From Solirubrobacter taibaiensis (lineage in GTDB: Bacteria > Actinomycetota > Thermoleophilia > Solirubrobacterales > Solirubrobacteraceae): a stretch of 64,000 nt of DNA. The DNA is taken from assembly GCA_027587225.1 (NCBI GenBank), contig JAPDDQ010000018.1:62001-126000 (forward strand), given 5' to 3'. The position numbers and the translations under genes are program-made. The notes beneath the pieces were generated by a model that had not been told where the DNA came from, searched no databases, and saw only the letters and a list, made by a program, of their open reading frames with translations. This document shows positions 50,512 to 58,245 of this stretch, in pieces (position 1 is the stretch's first letter; each line of letters opens with the position of its first letter).

Positions 50512-50904
50512 TCAGCGGCGCGCAGCGGCCCGGGCGTGGGCGAGTTCGATCAGCTCGCGGGCCGTCCGGTCGCCGGGGTTGACGACGCACGCGAACCCTT
50601 GCGCGGCGTACACCGGGTGGGGCATCACGACGTCGAACGCGGTGTAGTCGAAATCGCCCTTCGGCAGCCGGTCGCGGCCCACGTTCACGTTGAGCCGGAA
50701 GACACCTTCACGGTCGAGTTGCGAGACGTCGTCGAAGTCGCCGTAGTCCTTGACGACGATCGTCGCGAACGGCTGTTTGGCACCCGTGTACGTGGCGAAC
50801 GTGTCGCCCCACGCGATCTCGGGCGCGCCGCTCGTCTCGTCGACGGTCAGCACGTCAGTATCGGGGAGTCCCGCGAGGAGCTCGATCAGCTCGGCTTCGG
50901 TCAC
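50512..50904 (-). CDS. DUF6194-family protein
   Basis: 130 residues from GTG. The sequence ATIVVKDYGDFDDVSQLDREG, FRLNVNVGRDRLP, TAFDVVMPHPVYA and ACVVNPGDRTARELIELA matches the small conserved actinobacterial family DUF6194, of unknown function. No signal peptide or catalytic motif was recognised. It lies one base upstream of the SARP regulator, so the two are probably co-translated. Confidence 0.7.
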   Translation of the reverse strand: MTEAELIELLAGLPDTDVLTVDETSGAPEIAWGDTFATYTGAKQPFATIVVKDYGDFDDVSQLDREGVFRLNVNVGRDRLPKGDFDYTAFDVVMPHPVYAAQGFACVVNPGDRTARELIELAHARAAARR

Positions 50905-50928
50905 TCCCCGATTCTGGCGTACGCGGCG

Positions 50929-51882
50929 TTACCAGCGCACGTTGCGCAGGTAGTTCACGCCCGCCTGGGCGGTCTTGTACTCCGCTTCGGGGTCACCCGG
51001 GTGCGAGAGCACCGGCTCGTCGTGCTCGACGAAGAAGTGCTTGTCGAGGCGGCGGCCCTGGCCCGCGGCGAAGATGTCCGGGAAGTCGATCGCGCCGGGG
51101 CCGACGTCCTCGAAGTCCGGTGCGTCCGGCCGGTCCTTCCACGTCCGGTCCTTCACGTGGTACGCGGGGTAGCGGGCGGGATCGCGCGAGAGGTAGTCGA
51201 GCGGGTTCTCGCCGCCCTCGATGATCCAGAACAGGTCGAGCTCGAACTTGACCAGGTTCGGATCGGTCCGCTCGAGCAGGATGTCGTAGACCGGCGACCC
51301 GTCGGCCTGCTTGTTCGTGAACTCGAAATCGTGGTTGTGGTAGAAGAACTGCAGCCCGGCCCGGGCCGCCATCGCACCCGCCTTGTTGAAGCGGTCGGCG
51401 AGGAACGTGAAGTACTCCGCCGTGTACGGGCCCGGGAACCACGCGAAGCCCGTGAGTTTCTGGCCGAGCGTGTTCGCGTCCTCGAGCGTCTTCTGGTACT
51501 TGGACTCCCACTGCCCGTCGGGCACCGTGATGTCCAGCGGATCGTGCCCGGACACGGCTCGCAGCCCGGCGTCGTTGAGCCACCCGCGCACCTGCCGCGC
51601 CGTGAAGCCGTAGTAGCCGGCCATCTCGACCTGGGTGTAGCCCACCCGGCCGAGCCAGTTGAGCACCCGCCGCACGGCCTGCCGATCGTTCGCCGGCATC
51701 AACCTGCGCATCGTGTAGAGCTGGATGCCGATGCGGTTGTTCGGCACCTGGCCGCCACCACCGCCGCCTCCGCCGCCACCGCCGTGCGCCCGCGCCGCCG
51801 GAGTCCACGCTCCCGCCGCGGCTGCCGCTGCTCCCGTTCCGATGGCGGTCCCCAGGAACCGCCGGCGGTTGACATCATCCAT
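50929..51882 (-). CDS. Tat-exported sugar phosphate isomerase/epimerase-like TIM barrel
   Basis: 317 residues. The N-terminus NRRRFLGTAIGTGAAAAAA is a twin-arginine signal, then a run of 11 glycines follows the cleavage region. The barrel (IGIQLYTMRRLM, YTQVEMAGYYGFTARQVRGW, LQFFYHNHDFEF, VKFELDLFWIIEGGENPLDY, YHVKDRTW, FFVEHDEP) resembles xylose isomerase-like AP endonuclease-2 family proteins, with candidate metal ligands His/Glu/Asp conserved. It may act on sugars in the envelope. ATG 51882 has a GGGAGGAG site. Confidence 0.88.
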   Translation of the reverse strand: MDDVNRRRFLGTAIGTGAAAAAAGAWTPAARAHGGGGGGGGGGGQVPNNRIGIQLYTMRRLMPANDRQAVRRVLNWLGRVGYTQVEMAGYYGFTARQVRGWLNDAGLRAVSGHDPLDITVPDGQWESKYQKTLEDANTLGQKLTGFAWFPGPYTAEYFTFLADRFNKAGAMAARAGLQFFYHNHDFEFTNKQADGSPVYDILLERTDPNLVKFELDLFWIIEGGENPLDYLSRDPARYPAYHVKDRTWKDRPDAPDFEDVGPGAIDFPDIFAAGQGRRLDKHFFVEHDEPVLSHPGDPEAEYKTAQAGVNYLRNVRW

Positions 51883-51929
51883 TCGCTTCTCCTCCCGTAA
51901 GAAGACTCGGACGTTGCCGAAGCTAACAC

Positions 51930-52331
51930 ATGTCACCCATTGAGCCTTCCCCCGCGATGCACGCTTGGCTGGCGCGTACGACGCAGCATTGGGCCACCCC
52001 CGCGCAGCTCCCGCAAACCCTGCCACCCGGGGAGGTCCGACGGGTCGCGAGCGGCGGTCCGTTCGGTCATCTTTTCGACGCCCGGATCGACGTGATCGAC
52101 GGTCGCGTCGCGCTCGAGGTGTTCGAGAACAGCCGGATGGCCGGCGAGCACTACTTCCGCGTCTGGGAGGACGGGACGACGGAGGAGCTCGATCCCGCGC
52201 CGCAGATCGGCTACGGCTATCGCGACGAAGCTGATCGTCCGGCCGCGGAGGCGGCGTACTTCGCGCACAACCGGCGCGCGTACGACCACCTCCGCGAGCG
52301 CGGGTTCAAGGGCTCGTCGTCGACAGGGTGA
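51930..52331 (+). CDS. small conserved hypothetical protein
   Basis: 133 residues with no signal or membrane segment. VRRVASGGPFGHLFDARIDV, VALEVFENSRMAGEHYFRVW and RAYDHLRERGFKG suggest a small alpha-beta domain; no family is recognised. ATG 51930 is used (a second Met is at residue 10). Its last 26 bases overlap the end of the convergent glucuronidase. Transcribed away from the Tat-exported barrel protein, sharing a short divergent promoter region. Confidence 0.5.
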   Translation: MSPIEPSPAMHAWLARTTQHWATPAQLPQTLPPGEVRRVASGGPFGHLFDARIDVIDGRVALEVFENSRMAGEHYFRVWEDGTTEELDPAPQIGYGYRDEADRPAAEAAYFAHNRRAYDHLRERGFKGSSSTG

Positions 52332-55300
52332 ACGTGACCGTCTTGGAGTAGGTGCCGGTGCGCAGCGCGTCGGTCGCGCCGATCGCCTGTTTGAACGTGA
52401 CGTCGACGATGTCGTTGGAGACGGGGCCGTCCCAGGACGCCTTCGAGAACGCGACGGACAGCGGCTGCGGGAGCGAGAACGCACCGTTCACCAGCCGCCC
52501 GGGATCGCCGACCGTGAGCGCCGCGTCGCCGGCCGTCGACACCACGGTGGCCGTCGTCGCGGCCGTGTACTCACGCGCCACGCCCGGCACGAACGGCGCG
52601 AACGTCGCCGCCGCGCCCAACGACAGCGAGAGCGTCGCCGGCACCGTGCCGCCGACCGTTCCCGGCGCCTCCGCGATCAGCGACGGCACCACCTCACCCA
52701 CGCTGCTGACCGCGAACGATTCGAACGCGACGTCGAGGTCCGTCGACGTCCCGCCGCGATTGAAGGCGAGCAGCCCCGCCCGCGCCGGTTCGACGTTCAG
52801 CGTCGCCGTCGCGAAGTACCGCCACACGGAGCCGTCGGACGAGTAGTACGCCTTGTACGTGCCGCCGCTCTTGGCGATCCGCAACCAGATCGCGCCGCCC
52901 GCGCCGACGATCCGCTGCGCGTCGGCGCCGGTGACCTGGAACGTCTGCGCCGTGCCGTTCTGCTCGCGCAGGAACACGACCCGCAGCTTGTTGATCGCGG
53001 CGGTGGCGCTGGTCATCTCCCAGGCGAGCTTGACGTAGTTCTGGTCGTCGGCGTACGCGACGATCCCGCCCTGCTCGTTGTTCGCGGCCAGCGTGCGTGA
53101 GAAGACGACCTTCGACTCCATCGTCCAGTCGCCGTTGACGTCTTGGAGCGTGAGGTTCCGCGCGGTGTTCGCCGTCCCCTGCAGGTCACCGGCCTGCGAC
53201 GTGATCACGACCGAGCCGTCGTCACGCACTCGCCGGCGCGCGTCGTCCGGGCGCACGACCGACCACGGCCCGCGCCGGATCACGCGGTTGACGTTCACCG
53301 TGTACACGGTCGAGGCGGTCCCGTTGACCACGGTCACGCGCCCGGGTTCCACGGTCACCGCGGCGGCCGGATCGCTCGCCACCGCGTCGATCACGGGCGC
53401 CGGGAACGCGCCGGGCTCGATCAGCGCGGTGTAGCTCGTCACGCCGGCGCGCAGCGTCAACGGCTGCCGGTTCACGCGCAGCGACGCCAAAGACGTGTCC
53501 GGCACGATGTTGAACACGTAGTTCTTCACCAGCGGCCCGAAGGAGTCGGTCTTGGACACCTTGACGACTGCCTGCGTCGCCGACTGCGAGACGATCTCGG
53601 CGCGCGCGGCCGGGTCGAGCGGCCGCACGGCGGTGATCGCGCCGGGCACCGTGTACGACGCCGCTGACAGATCAAAGCCGCGCCGCTCGACGCCACCGAC
53701 CGTCACGGCCAGCGACAACGGCGCGGTGTCGACCGGTATCGGCCGCCCGCTGAACTCGCGCCAATACGCGACGTTCGTGTCCCGCCAGGAGATCGCATCC
53801 GCCTCGTGCAGCACGAGCTTCGCGCGTACCTCGGCCCACCGCCGCGCGCCGACCACCGGCTGCAGGGTCTCCCACGTCTCCCGCAGCCACGTCACGTACT
53901 GCACGCCCATCTGGTAGCGGTAGACGAGCTCGTCCCAGAACGGCCGCCCACTGGCCATGCGCCGGTCCCACGGCACGTGGTGGAACCACATCAACAGGTT
54001 CTCGGGCGTCGTCTCGATGTTCCCGTACCGCGTGGCCAGCGGCGGGAAGTACTGGGCGATGAAGTTCGAGCCCGAGGCCGTGCGGTTGAACCCGAGCCCC
54101 GCCGAGTCGGCCTTGTTGTAGTAGACGGGGCTCCAGTCGTCCTGCTGGAACCACTCGTTGGGCATCGGCCCGTAGTGGTCGCTGGAACGGAACTGATGCG
54201 CCACGCCGAGCGGCGTCTGGTAGCTCACGTTCGCTTCCCAGGAGCCCATCATCATCGCCACGACCGTGTCGACGACGCGCGGGTCGCTGCCCCACGTCGC
54301 GCGCACCCACTCGCGCGCCATCGCCTCCGAGCCGAGCGTCCAGTCCCAGGCGAGCCGGCCGAACGCGTACAGGTTCGCCTGCCCGAAGTGATGGCCGGTC
54401 AGGTTCTCGTGGTTGCCAAGGTTGGCGACGCCCACCAACGCGGACTCCGAGTGGCCTTGGGAGGACCCGTCGACCACTCCACCGACCAGCCCGGCGCCAC
54501 CGGTGTCCGTCTTCAGAACCTCCTCCCACATCGGCGCGAGGTACGTGAGCATGCGCGACTGCCCCGTGTACTCCTGCGTGACCTGGAGCTCCATCGCCTG
54601 GTTGGTGTTCTCCATGCGCCCGAACATCGGGTGGATCGGCTCCCGCGCCTGGAAGTCCAGCGGACCGTTCTTGGTCTGCAGGAACACGTTGTCCTCGAAG
54701 CCGTTTTCATCGTCGATGGCGCCGAACTCCATGTACGCGCGCTTCAGGCGGTCGTTGTCGAGGCCGGCGTTGTAGACGAACGTGCGCCAGAACACGCGCA
54801 TCCCCAGCGGCGCCACCGCGGCGCCGATGCCGTTCGCGCCGTCACCGTGGTCGTAGCCGAAGTCCTGCGGCCCGGGCTGGCCTTCCGAGTTGGCCTTGAC
54901 CGTGAAGCCCATGAAGTCCGGGATCGACGTCTGGATCAGTTGCGCCTTGCGCGTCCACCACGAACGGAAGGCCGTGCTGTAGGGATCGAGTTGCGCGTTG
55001 GTCAGCGTGTCGGGCGCGAACCGTGCGTCGGTCGGCGCCGTGTAGTTGATCGCGAGCGAGAGCTTGACGCCGTACGGTCGCAGCGCATCGGCCAGCGCCG
55101 CCTCCTGCGCGATGTACGCGTTGGTCAGGTAGACGTTGTTGGCGTTGACGAGGTTGATCTCGAACCCGTTGATGCCCAGCGACGCCAGGGCCCGAGCGAC
55201 GACGACGTAGCGGTCCAGGATCACGGGCAGGTTGCGCGCCGCGGACGCGCCCGTGGCGGAGAAGTTGAAGATCGTCCCGTTCTCGCCGTTCAAGCCACCG

Positions 55301-55929
55301 GTGCCGTTGGCGTTGTTGCCCGAGTACAGCCGCGTGCCTTCCCAGTTGTTCAGATGCCGGTGCTTGATTTTCGGCGCGGAAGACACGTTCAGCGCCGTGA
55401 TCGGCTGCCCCGTCTGAACGCGCCGCAAGAACGCGAACGTGCCGTACAGCGCGCCCAGCTCCGTGCGGCCGGCGATGATCGTCCGCGACCCGACCGAGCG
55501 GATCACGTAGCCCTCGGCGTTCAGCAGGTCCGCCGCCGGAATCGCCGCCGCCACCGTGGGGGAGCTCTCGCGCGTGCCGACCACCACGGAGCCGTCGCCC
55601 GGGGCTTCGGCCACCGGGATCGACGTCCCGAGCAGCCCGGACAGCCCGCGCGCGAGCTCTTCGCGCGCGGCCTCGAGGCTGGAGCGCACGAGCTTCTCCG
55701 TCGCGCCCGCCTCCATGCTCAGGTTCGCGGTATGGCGGTACACCGGGTTCGCCGTCGCGTTCTCGACGACCACGTTGGTCACGGTCGCCCGATAGCGCTC
55801 TGCGTCGCTCACCGGCACGTACCGGAGCCACAGCTGGGACCCGTTGTACGTGTCCTCCTGCGCCGCGGCCGTCGCCGGCGCGACGAAGCACAGCAGCAAC
55901 AACAACACCAGGACGCGGCGCAGGTTCAT
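52306..55929 (-). CDS. secreted multidomain GH67-type alpha-glucuronidase
   Basis: 1207 residues. Signal peptide (VLVLLLLLCFVAPATAAAQ), then GH67 N-terminal (LWLRYVPVSDAERYRATV, VVGTRESSPTVAAAIP), the catalytic barrel (KIKHRHLNNWEGTRLYSG, NGFEINLVNANNVYL, DFMGFTVKANSEGQPGPQ with the acidic pair in the GH67 position) and a C-terminal GH67 region (NLYAFGRLAWDW, NLLMWFHHVPWD). It should release glucuronic acid side chains from xylan. Unusually, about 450 further residues follow: a beta domain, a concanavalin-like domain (NGDWTMESKVVFSR, GGIVAYADDQNYVKLAW) and the same terminal module as the M14 protein at 27956. ATG 55929 has a GGGGGAG site. Confidence 0.85.
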   Translation of the reverse strand: MNLRRVLVLLLLLCFVAPATAAAQEDTYNGSQLWLRYVPVSDAERYRATVTNVVVENATANPVYRHTANLSMEAGATEKLVRSSLEAAREELARGLSGLLGTSIPVAEAPGDGSVVVGTRESSPTVAAAIPAADLLNAEGYVIRSVGSRTIIAGRTELGALYGTFAFLRRVQTGQPITALNVSSAPKIKHRHLNNWEGTRLYSGNNANGTGGLNGENGTIFNFSATGASAARNLPVILDRYVVVARALASLGINGFEINLVNANNVYLTNAYIAQEAALADALRPYGVKLSLAINYTAPTDARFAPDTLTNAQLDPYSTAFRSWWTRKAQLIQTSIPDFMGFTVKANSEGQPGPQDFGYDHGDGANGIGAAVAPLGMRVFWRTFVYNAGLDNDRLKRAYMEFGAIDDENGFEDNVFLQTKNGPLDFQAREPIHPMFGRMENTNQAMELQVTQEYTGQSRMLTYLAPMWEEVLKTDTGGAGLVGGVVDGSSQGHSESALVGVANLGNHENLTGHHFGQANLYAFGRLAWDWTLGSEAMAREWVRATWGSDPRVVDTVVAMMMGSWEANVSYQTPLGVAHQFRSSDHYGPMPNEWFQQDDWSPVYYNKADSAGLGFNRTASGSNFIAQYFPPLATRYGNIETTPENLLMWFHHVPWDRRMASGRPFWDELVYRYQMGVQYVTWLRETWETLQPVVGARRWAEVRAKLVLHEADAISWRDTNVAYWREFSGRPIPVDTAPLSLAVTVGGVERRGFDLSAASYTVPGAITAVRPLDPAARAEIVSQSATQAVVKVSKTDSFGPLVKNYVFNIVPDTSLASLRVNRQPLTLRAGVTSYTALIEPGAFPAPVIDAVASDPAAAVTVEPGRVTVVNGTASTVYTVNVNRVIRRGPWSVVRPDDARRRVRDDGSVVITSQAGDLQGTANTARNLTLQDVNGDWTMESKVVFSRTLAANNEQGGIVAYADDQNYVKLAWEMTSATAAINKLRVVFLREQNGTAQTFQVTGADAQRIVGAGGAIWLRIAKSGGTYKAYYSSDGSVWRYFATATLNVEPARAGLLAFNRGGTSTDLDVAFESFAVSSVGEVVPSLIAEAPGTVGGTVPATLSLSLGAAATFAPFVPGVAREYTAATTATVVSTAGDAALTVGDPGRLVNGAFSLPQPLSVAFSKASWDGPVSNDIVDVTFKQAIGATDALRTGTYSKTVTFTLSTTSP

Positions 55930-55964
55930 CGAGCTCTCCCCCCGAGTATTTGACCCCCCAAGCA

Positions 55965-55993
55965 ACTATTCCGCTTGTGTGACTGTCTGTCAA
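55965..55993 (-). promoter_or_regulatory. sigma70-type promoter of the glucuronidase
   Basis: On the minus strand, TTGACA (55993-55988), then 17 bases, then AATAGT (55970-55965). The start codon at 55929 follows about 35 bases later. It is the same TTGACA plus 17-base layout as the promoter at 30807-30835. Confidence 0.6.
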
Positions 55994-56013
55994 CCGTCGC
56001 CGGGACGCTGGCG

Positions 56014-56782
56014 ATGTGCGTGACCGAGTCCGACATCGGTGCTGCGAGTGCGTCCGGCGGGCCGGGGAACGACCTGCTCGTCGGCACGCGCGGCGCCGAT
56101 GTTCTCTCGCCTGGAACGGGCCGTGACCGTGTGGAGGGAGGAGCCGGAAGCGACAGGCTGAGCTACCAGGACGGCGGCGGCAGCATCCGTGTCGATCTCG
56201 CCCTCGGTCGCTCCTGGAGTGCGCAAGGGAGCGTCGCATTCACCTCGATCGAACACGCCTCCGCCGGCCGCGGCTCCGACGTGATCAGTGGCGACGAGCG
56301 AGACAACCAGCTCGATGGCGGGCTTGGCCGCAACGCGGTCCATGGCCGCGGCGGCGCCGATGTGCTGGCGAACATCGGCGCTGGAAGCTCGTGCGGAAGC
56401 GGCCGCGACAGCGTGATCGTCCCGTCGCGCGGTGATCTGGTTGACGAGTACGACGAGGAGGACGACGACACGATCCCCGCCGGTGCTGTGGCGCTCTCGC
56501 TCCCGCTTCCTCTCGACTGCGAGCGAGCGGACCTGCAGCACGCCGGTGTCGCGATCGCCGCGCGCCCGCTCGTGACGGCGCGCGAGGTCAGCTTCACTGA
56601 CGTGACGGGTCTCACTTCGGAGACCCTGACTCGATGGGAACTGCGCACCGGATGGCGCCAAGGCGGCCGACTGCTCGGACGGACGACCACCGACGACGGT
56701 CGCGCCCAAGTGCGCCTGAGGCTCAATGCCCGCCGCGGACGAGTTCGCCAGCAGCCCGCTCCCACTCGTTCTTCGTCAGTGA
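56014..56782 (+). pseudogene. frameshifted RTX-type calcium-binding repeat gene
   Basis: The reading frame from ATG 56014 (or TTG 55975) encodes RTX-like turns (GGPGNDLLVGTRGADVLS, GGAGSDRLSYQDGGGS, LDGGLGRNAVHGRGGADVL) and then the start of a typical C-terminal domain (GRLLGRTTTDDGRAQVRLRL). Near 56730 the frame breaks. In frame +1 the sequence continues naturally as DEFASSPLPLVLRQ with a stop at 56782, whereas the original frame runs on as Arg/Ser-rich nonsense to 56961. One extra base in GCCCGCCGCGGAC explains this. There is no signal peptide, and the promoter region of the neighbour abuts the start, so the 5' end may also be lost. Confidence 0.55.
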
Positions 56783-56831
56783 CGCGACCACGCGACGGCG
56801 GTCATCGTCGCGGCGCGGACATACTCGCCGA

Positions 56832-57317
56832 GTGGATGACTTTGACTCGTGGCGCCAAGAGCTGCTGGAGGTGGCGGTCATCGCTCAGGATGGCGACGGA
56901 ACTGATCCGGTCATCGCCGAGCGTCGCTTTCTGCGTCTGGTCGACATGCTCCAGGCGTTGACGGGTCGCGAGCAGGACAGGGTCTTTCACGCCGTATTGG
57001 AGACGCTTACCGACCAGGAGGACTACGGCGCGTATCAGTCGGTCATCAGCGTGATCTTGCGCTTTGAACCCGAGCGGCGAGGGCGTCTGATCGCCGAGGG
57101 GATCACCGGCGTGCTCGACCGCACAGAGGAATGGGCAGGAGACGTGCTCGGCCAGCTCGCGTACTGTGACGACGATGCGGTTCAGGCCTTCAATCGGGCC
57201 GCTGCGGAGCTTGCCCCATCTGAACGGCAACGGCTCGCGAAGTTCATCGCCGAGCAGGAGGCAGAGGATGGTTGGCTCTCTGGGGACCGGCAGCGAGGTC
57301 GGCTGCGCGTCTCATGA
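56832..57317 (+). CDS. small acidic helical protein of unknown function
   Basis: 161 residues from GTG 56832: DDFDSWRQELLEVAVIAQ, ERRFLRLVDMLQALTGREQD, YGAYQSVISVILRFEPERRG, AVQAFNRAAAELAPSERQRL. The helical, acidic, repeat-like pattern resembles immunity proteins of polymorphic toxin systems, but no family is assigned. It has somewhat lower GC than most of the window. Its place in a patch of broken genes after an RTX-type gene suits an accessory gene, possibly orphaned. It could also be a HEAT-like scaffold. Confidence 0.5.
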   Translation: MDDFDSWRQELLEVAVIAQDGDGTDPVIAERRFLRLVDMLQALTGREQDRVFHAVLETLTDQEDYGAYQSVISVILRFEPERRGRLIAEGITGVLDRTEEWAGDVLGQLAYCDDDAVQAFNRAAAELAPSERQRLAKFIAEQEAEDGWLSGDRQRGRLRVS

Positions 57318-57336
57318 CGCACCAGCCACGAAGAGA

Positions 57337-57534
57337 TCATTGATCCGGAGAGCGACGAGCGCTCCACTCGTCCACGCCGATCCAAGCCACAGCTATCGCA
57401 ACTCCCGCAAGGGCCATCCACCACTTGCCGTCACGAACCGCCCGCCAGCTGCAGACGCCGAGAGCCAAGAGTGCAAGTGAAACGCCAACGGCCCGAACCG
57501 CGCGACGCTCTGCAGTGGATGCAATAGGTCGTCC
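57337..57534 (-). pseudogene. small two-helix membrane protein remnant
   Basis: On the minus strand the frame ending at 57337 encodes AVRAVGVSLALLALGVCSWR, a charged break, then WWMALAGVAIAVAWIGVDEW and a stop after SPDQ: two clear hydrophobic helices. No ATG, GTG or ribosome site lies in frame close upstream; the only in-frame ATG is inside the second helix and longer starts lie inside the neighbouring gene. Either the N-terminus is lost or it begins at a rare codon. The rest of this gap shows nothing else. Confidence 0.35.
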
Positions 57535-57541
57535 CGCATGG

Positions 57542-58024
57542 CTATGTCTCGTTGCGGCGGATGCGGGCCGCGCCGAACGTAGCCTGCTGGCACACGGGGC
57601 ACGGGCATGGTGGGGTGCCGTGCGCCTCCGGCCAGTAGCGCCAGCCGACGACCTGGGGCACATGACGGACGCCGGCGATCTCCTTGGGGGTGATCGCTCG
57701 CGGAATGACGACTTCGTATCCGCGTGAGTCTTCGGCGTGCATGATGACCGCGCTCGCTTCGGCTGCGGTCATCGACGCGTGTGCGGCGGAGTAGTGGCCG
57801 ACTTGCACGCCCTCGTGGTCGTCGATGAGGAAGTCCACCGCGACCAGCGGCGAACTCCTGAAGCGGCGGAGTTCGCGAAGCCATTGATGCGACGCGAAGA
57901 AGTTCGGCAGCACGGGCATTGCATAGACGCCGCGGGTGCCGTCGCCGAGCTCTCGCGCCTTGATCCCGCGTTTCAGGATGCGAAGGCTGTCTTTCTCGCG
58001 GGCGAGATGCGTGAAGCGTGCCAC
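57542..58024 (-). CDS. conserved hypothetical protein, possible ADP-ribosyltransferase-fold toxin
   Basis: 160 residues from GTG 58024. It opens ARFTHLAREKDSLRILKRGI, which resembles the H-bearing first motif of DarT/KptA-like ADP-ribosyltransferase folds, continues with GVYAMPVLPNFFASHQWLRE, VGHYSAAHASMTAAEA, then YEVVIPRAITPKEI (a candidate catalytic Glu) and PQVVGWRYWPEAHGTPP, and ends with a CPCPVC cysteine cluster. The family seems conserved but I cannot name it; the ART-fold reading is inference. No antitoxin gene is recognised beside it. A MerR-like fragment lies just upstream on the other strand. Confidence 0.5.
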   Translation of the reverse strand: MARFTHLAREKDSLRILKRGIKARELGDGTRGVYAMPVLPNFFASHQWLRELRRFRSSPLVAVDFLIDDHEGVQVGHYSAAHASMTAAEASAVIMHAEDSRGYEVVIPRAITPKEIAGVRHVPQVVGWRYWPEAHGTPPCPCPVCQQATFGAARIRRNET

Positions 58025-58041
58025 CCGACGATTGTGTCGCC

Positions 58042-58125
58042 TTCGAATACCGAATCTACGACGCCGCCGCGGTCGTGCGGCTGATCCGGATCCGCACCCT
58101 GGCCGATGCCGGTGTGCCGCTGGCC
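58042..58125 (+). pseudogene. MerR-family regulator remnant
   Basis: On the plus strand, the frame FEYRIYDAAAVV then RLIRIRTLADAGVPLA matches the DNA-binding region of MerR regulators (helix after the wing: RxYDxxxVxRLxxIRxLxxAGxPL). Upstream there is no start and downstream the frame ends within 18 codons in unrelated sequence, so only about 28 codons survive. This is the vestige of a deleted gene. Confidence 0.55.
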
Positions 58126-58174
58126 CCGGACTCACGCGTACGTACGCACCGGTGCGGAACCCCACGTCCGTGAC

Positions 58175-58204
58175 TTGACGCCCGACCCGCCGCGATGTTC
58201 GAAT
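58175..58204 (+). promoter_or_regulatory. probable promoter of the second M14 carboxypeptidase
   Basis: TTGACG (58175-58180), an 18-base spacer and TCGAAT (58199-58204), about 40 bases before ATG 58246, which also has a GAGGGGG ribosome site. Confidence 0.4.
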
Positions 58205-58245
58205 CGCGTGCAGACCCAAGAAGAGCCACCTGAGGGGGTGGGCGC

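Noticed and set aside
53806..55953. Long plus-strand frame opposite the glucuronidase
   Set aside because: Antisense shadow of a clear GH67 protein; no motif or start signal of its own.
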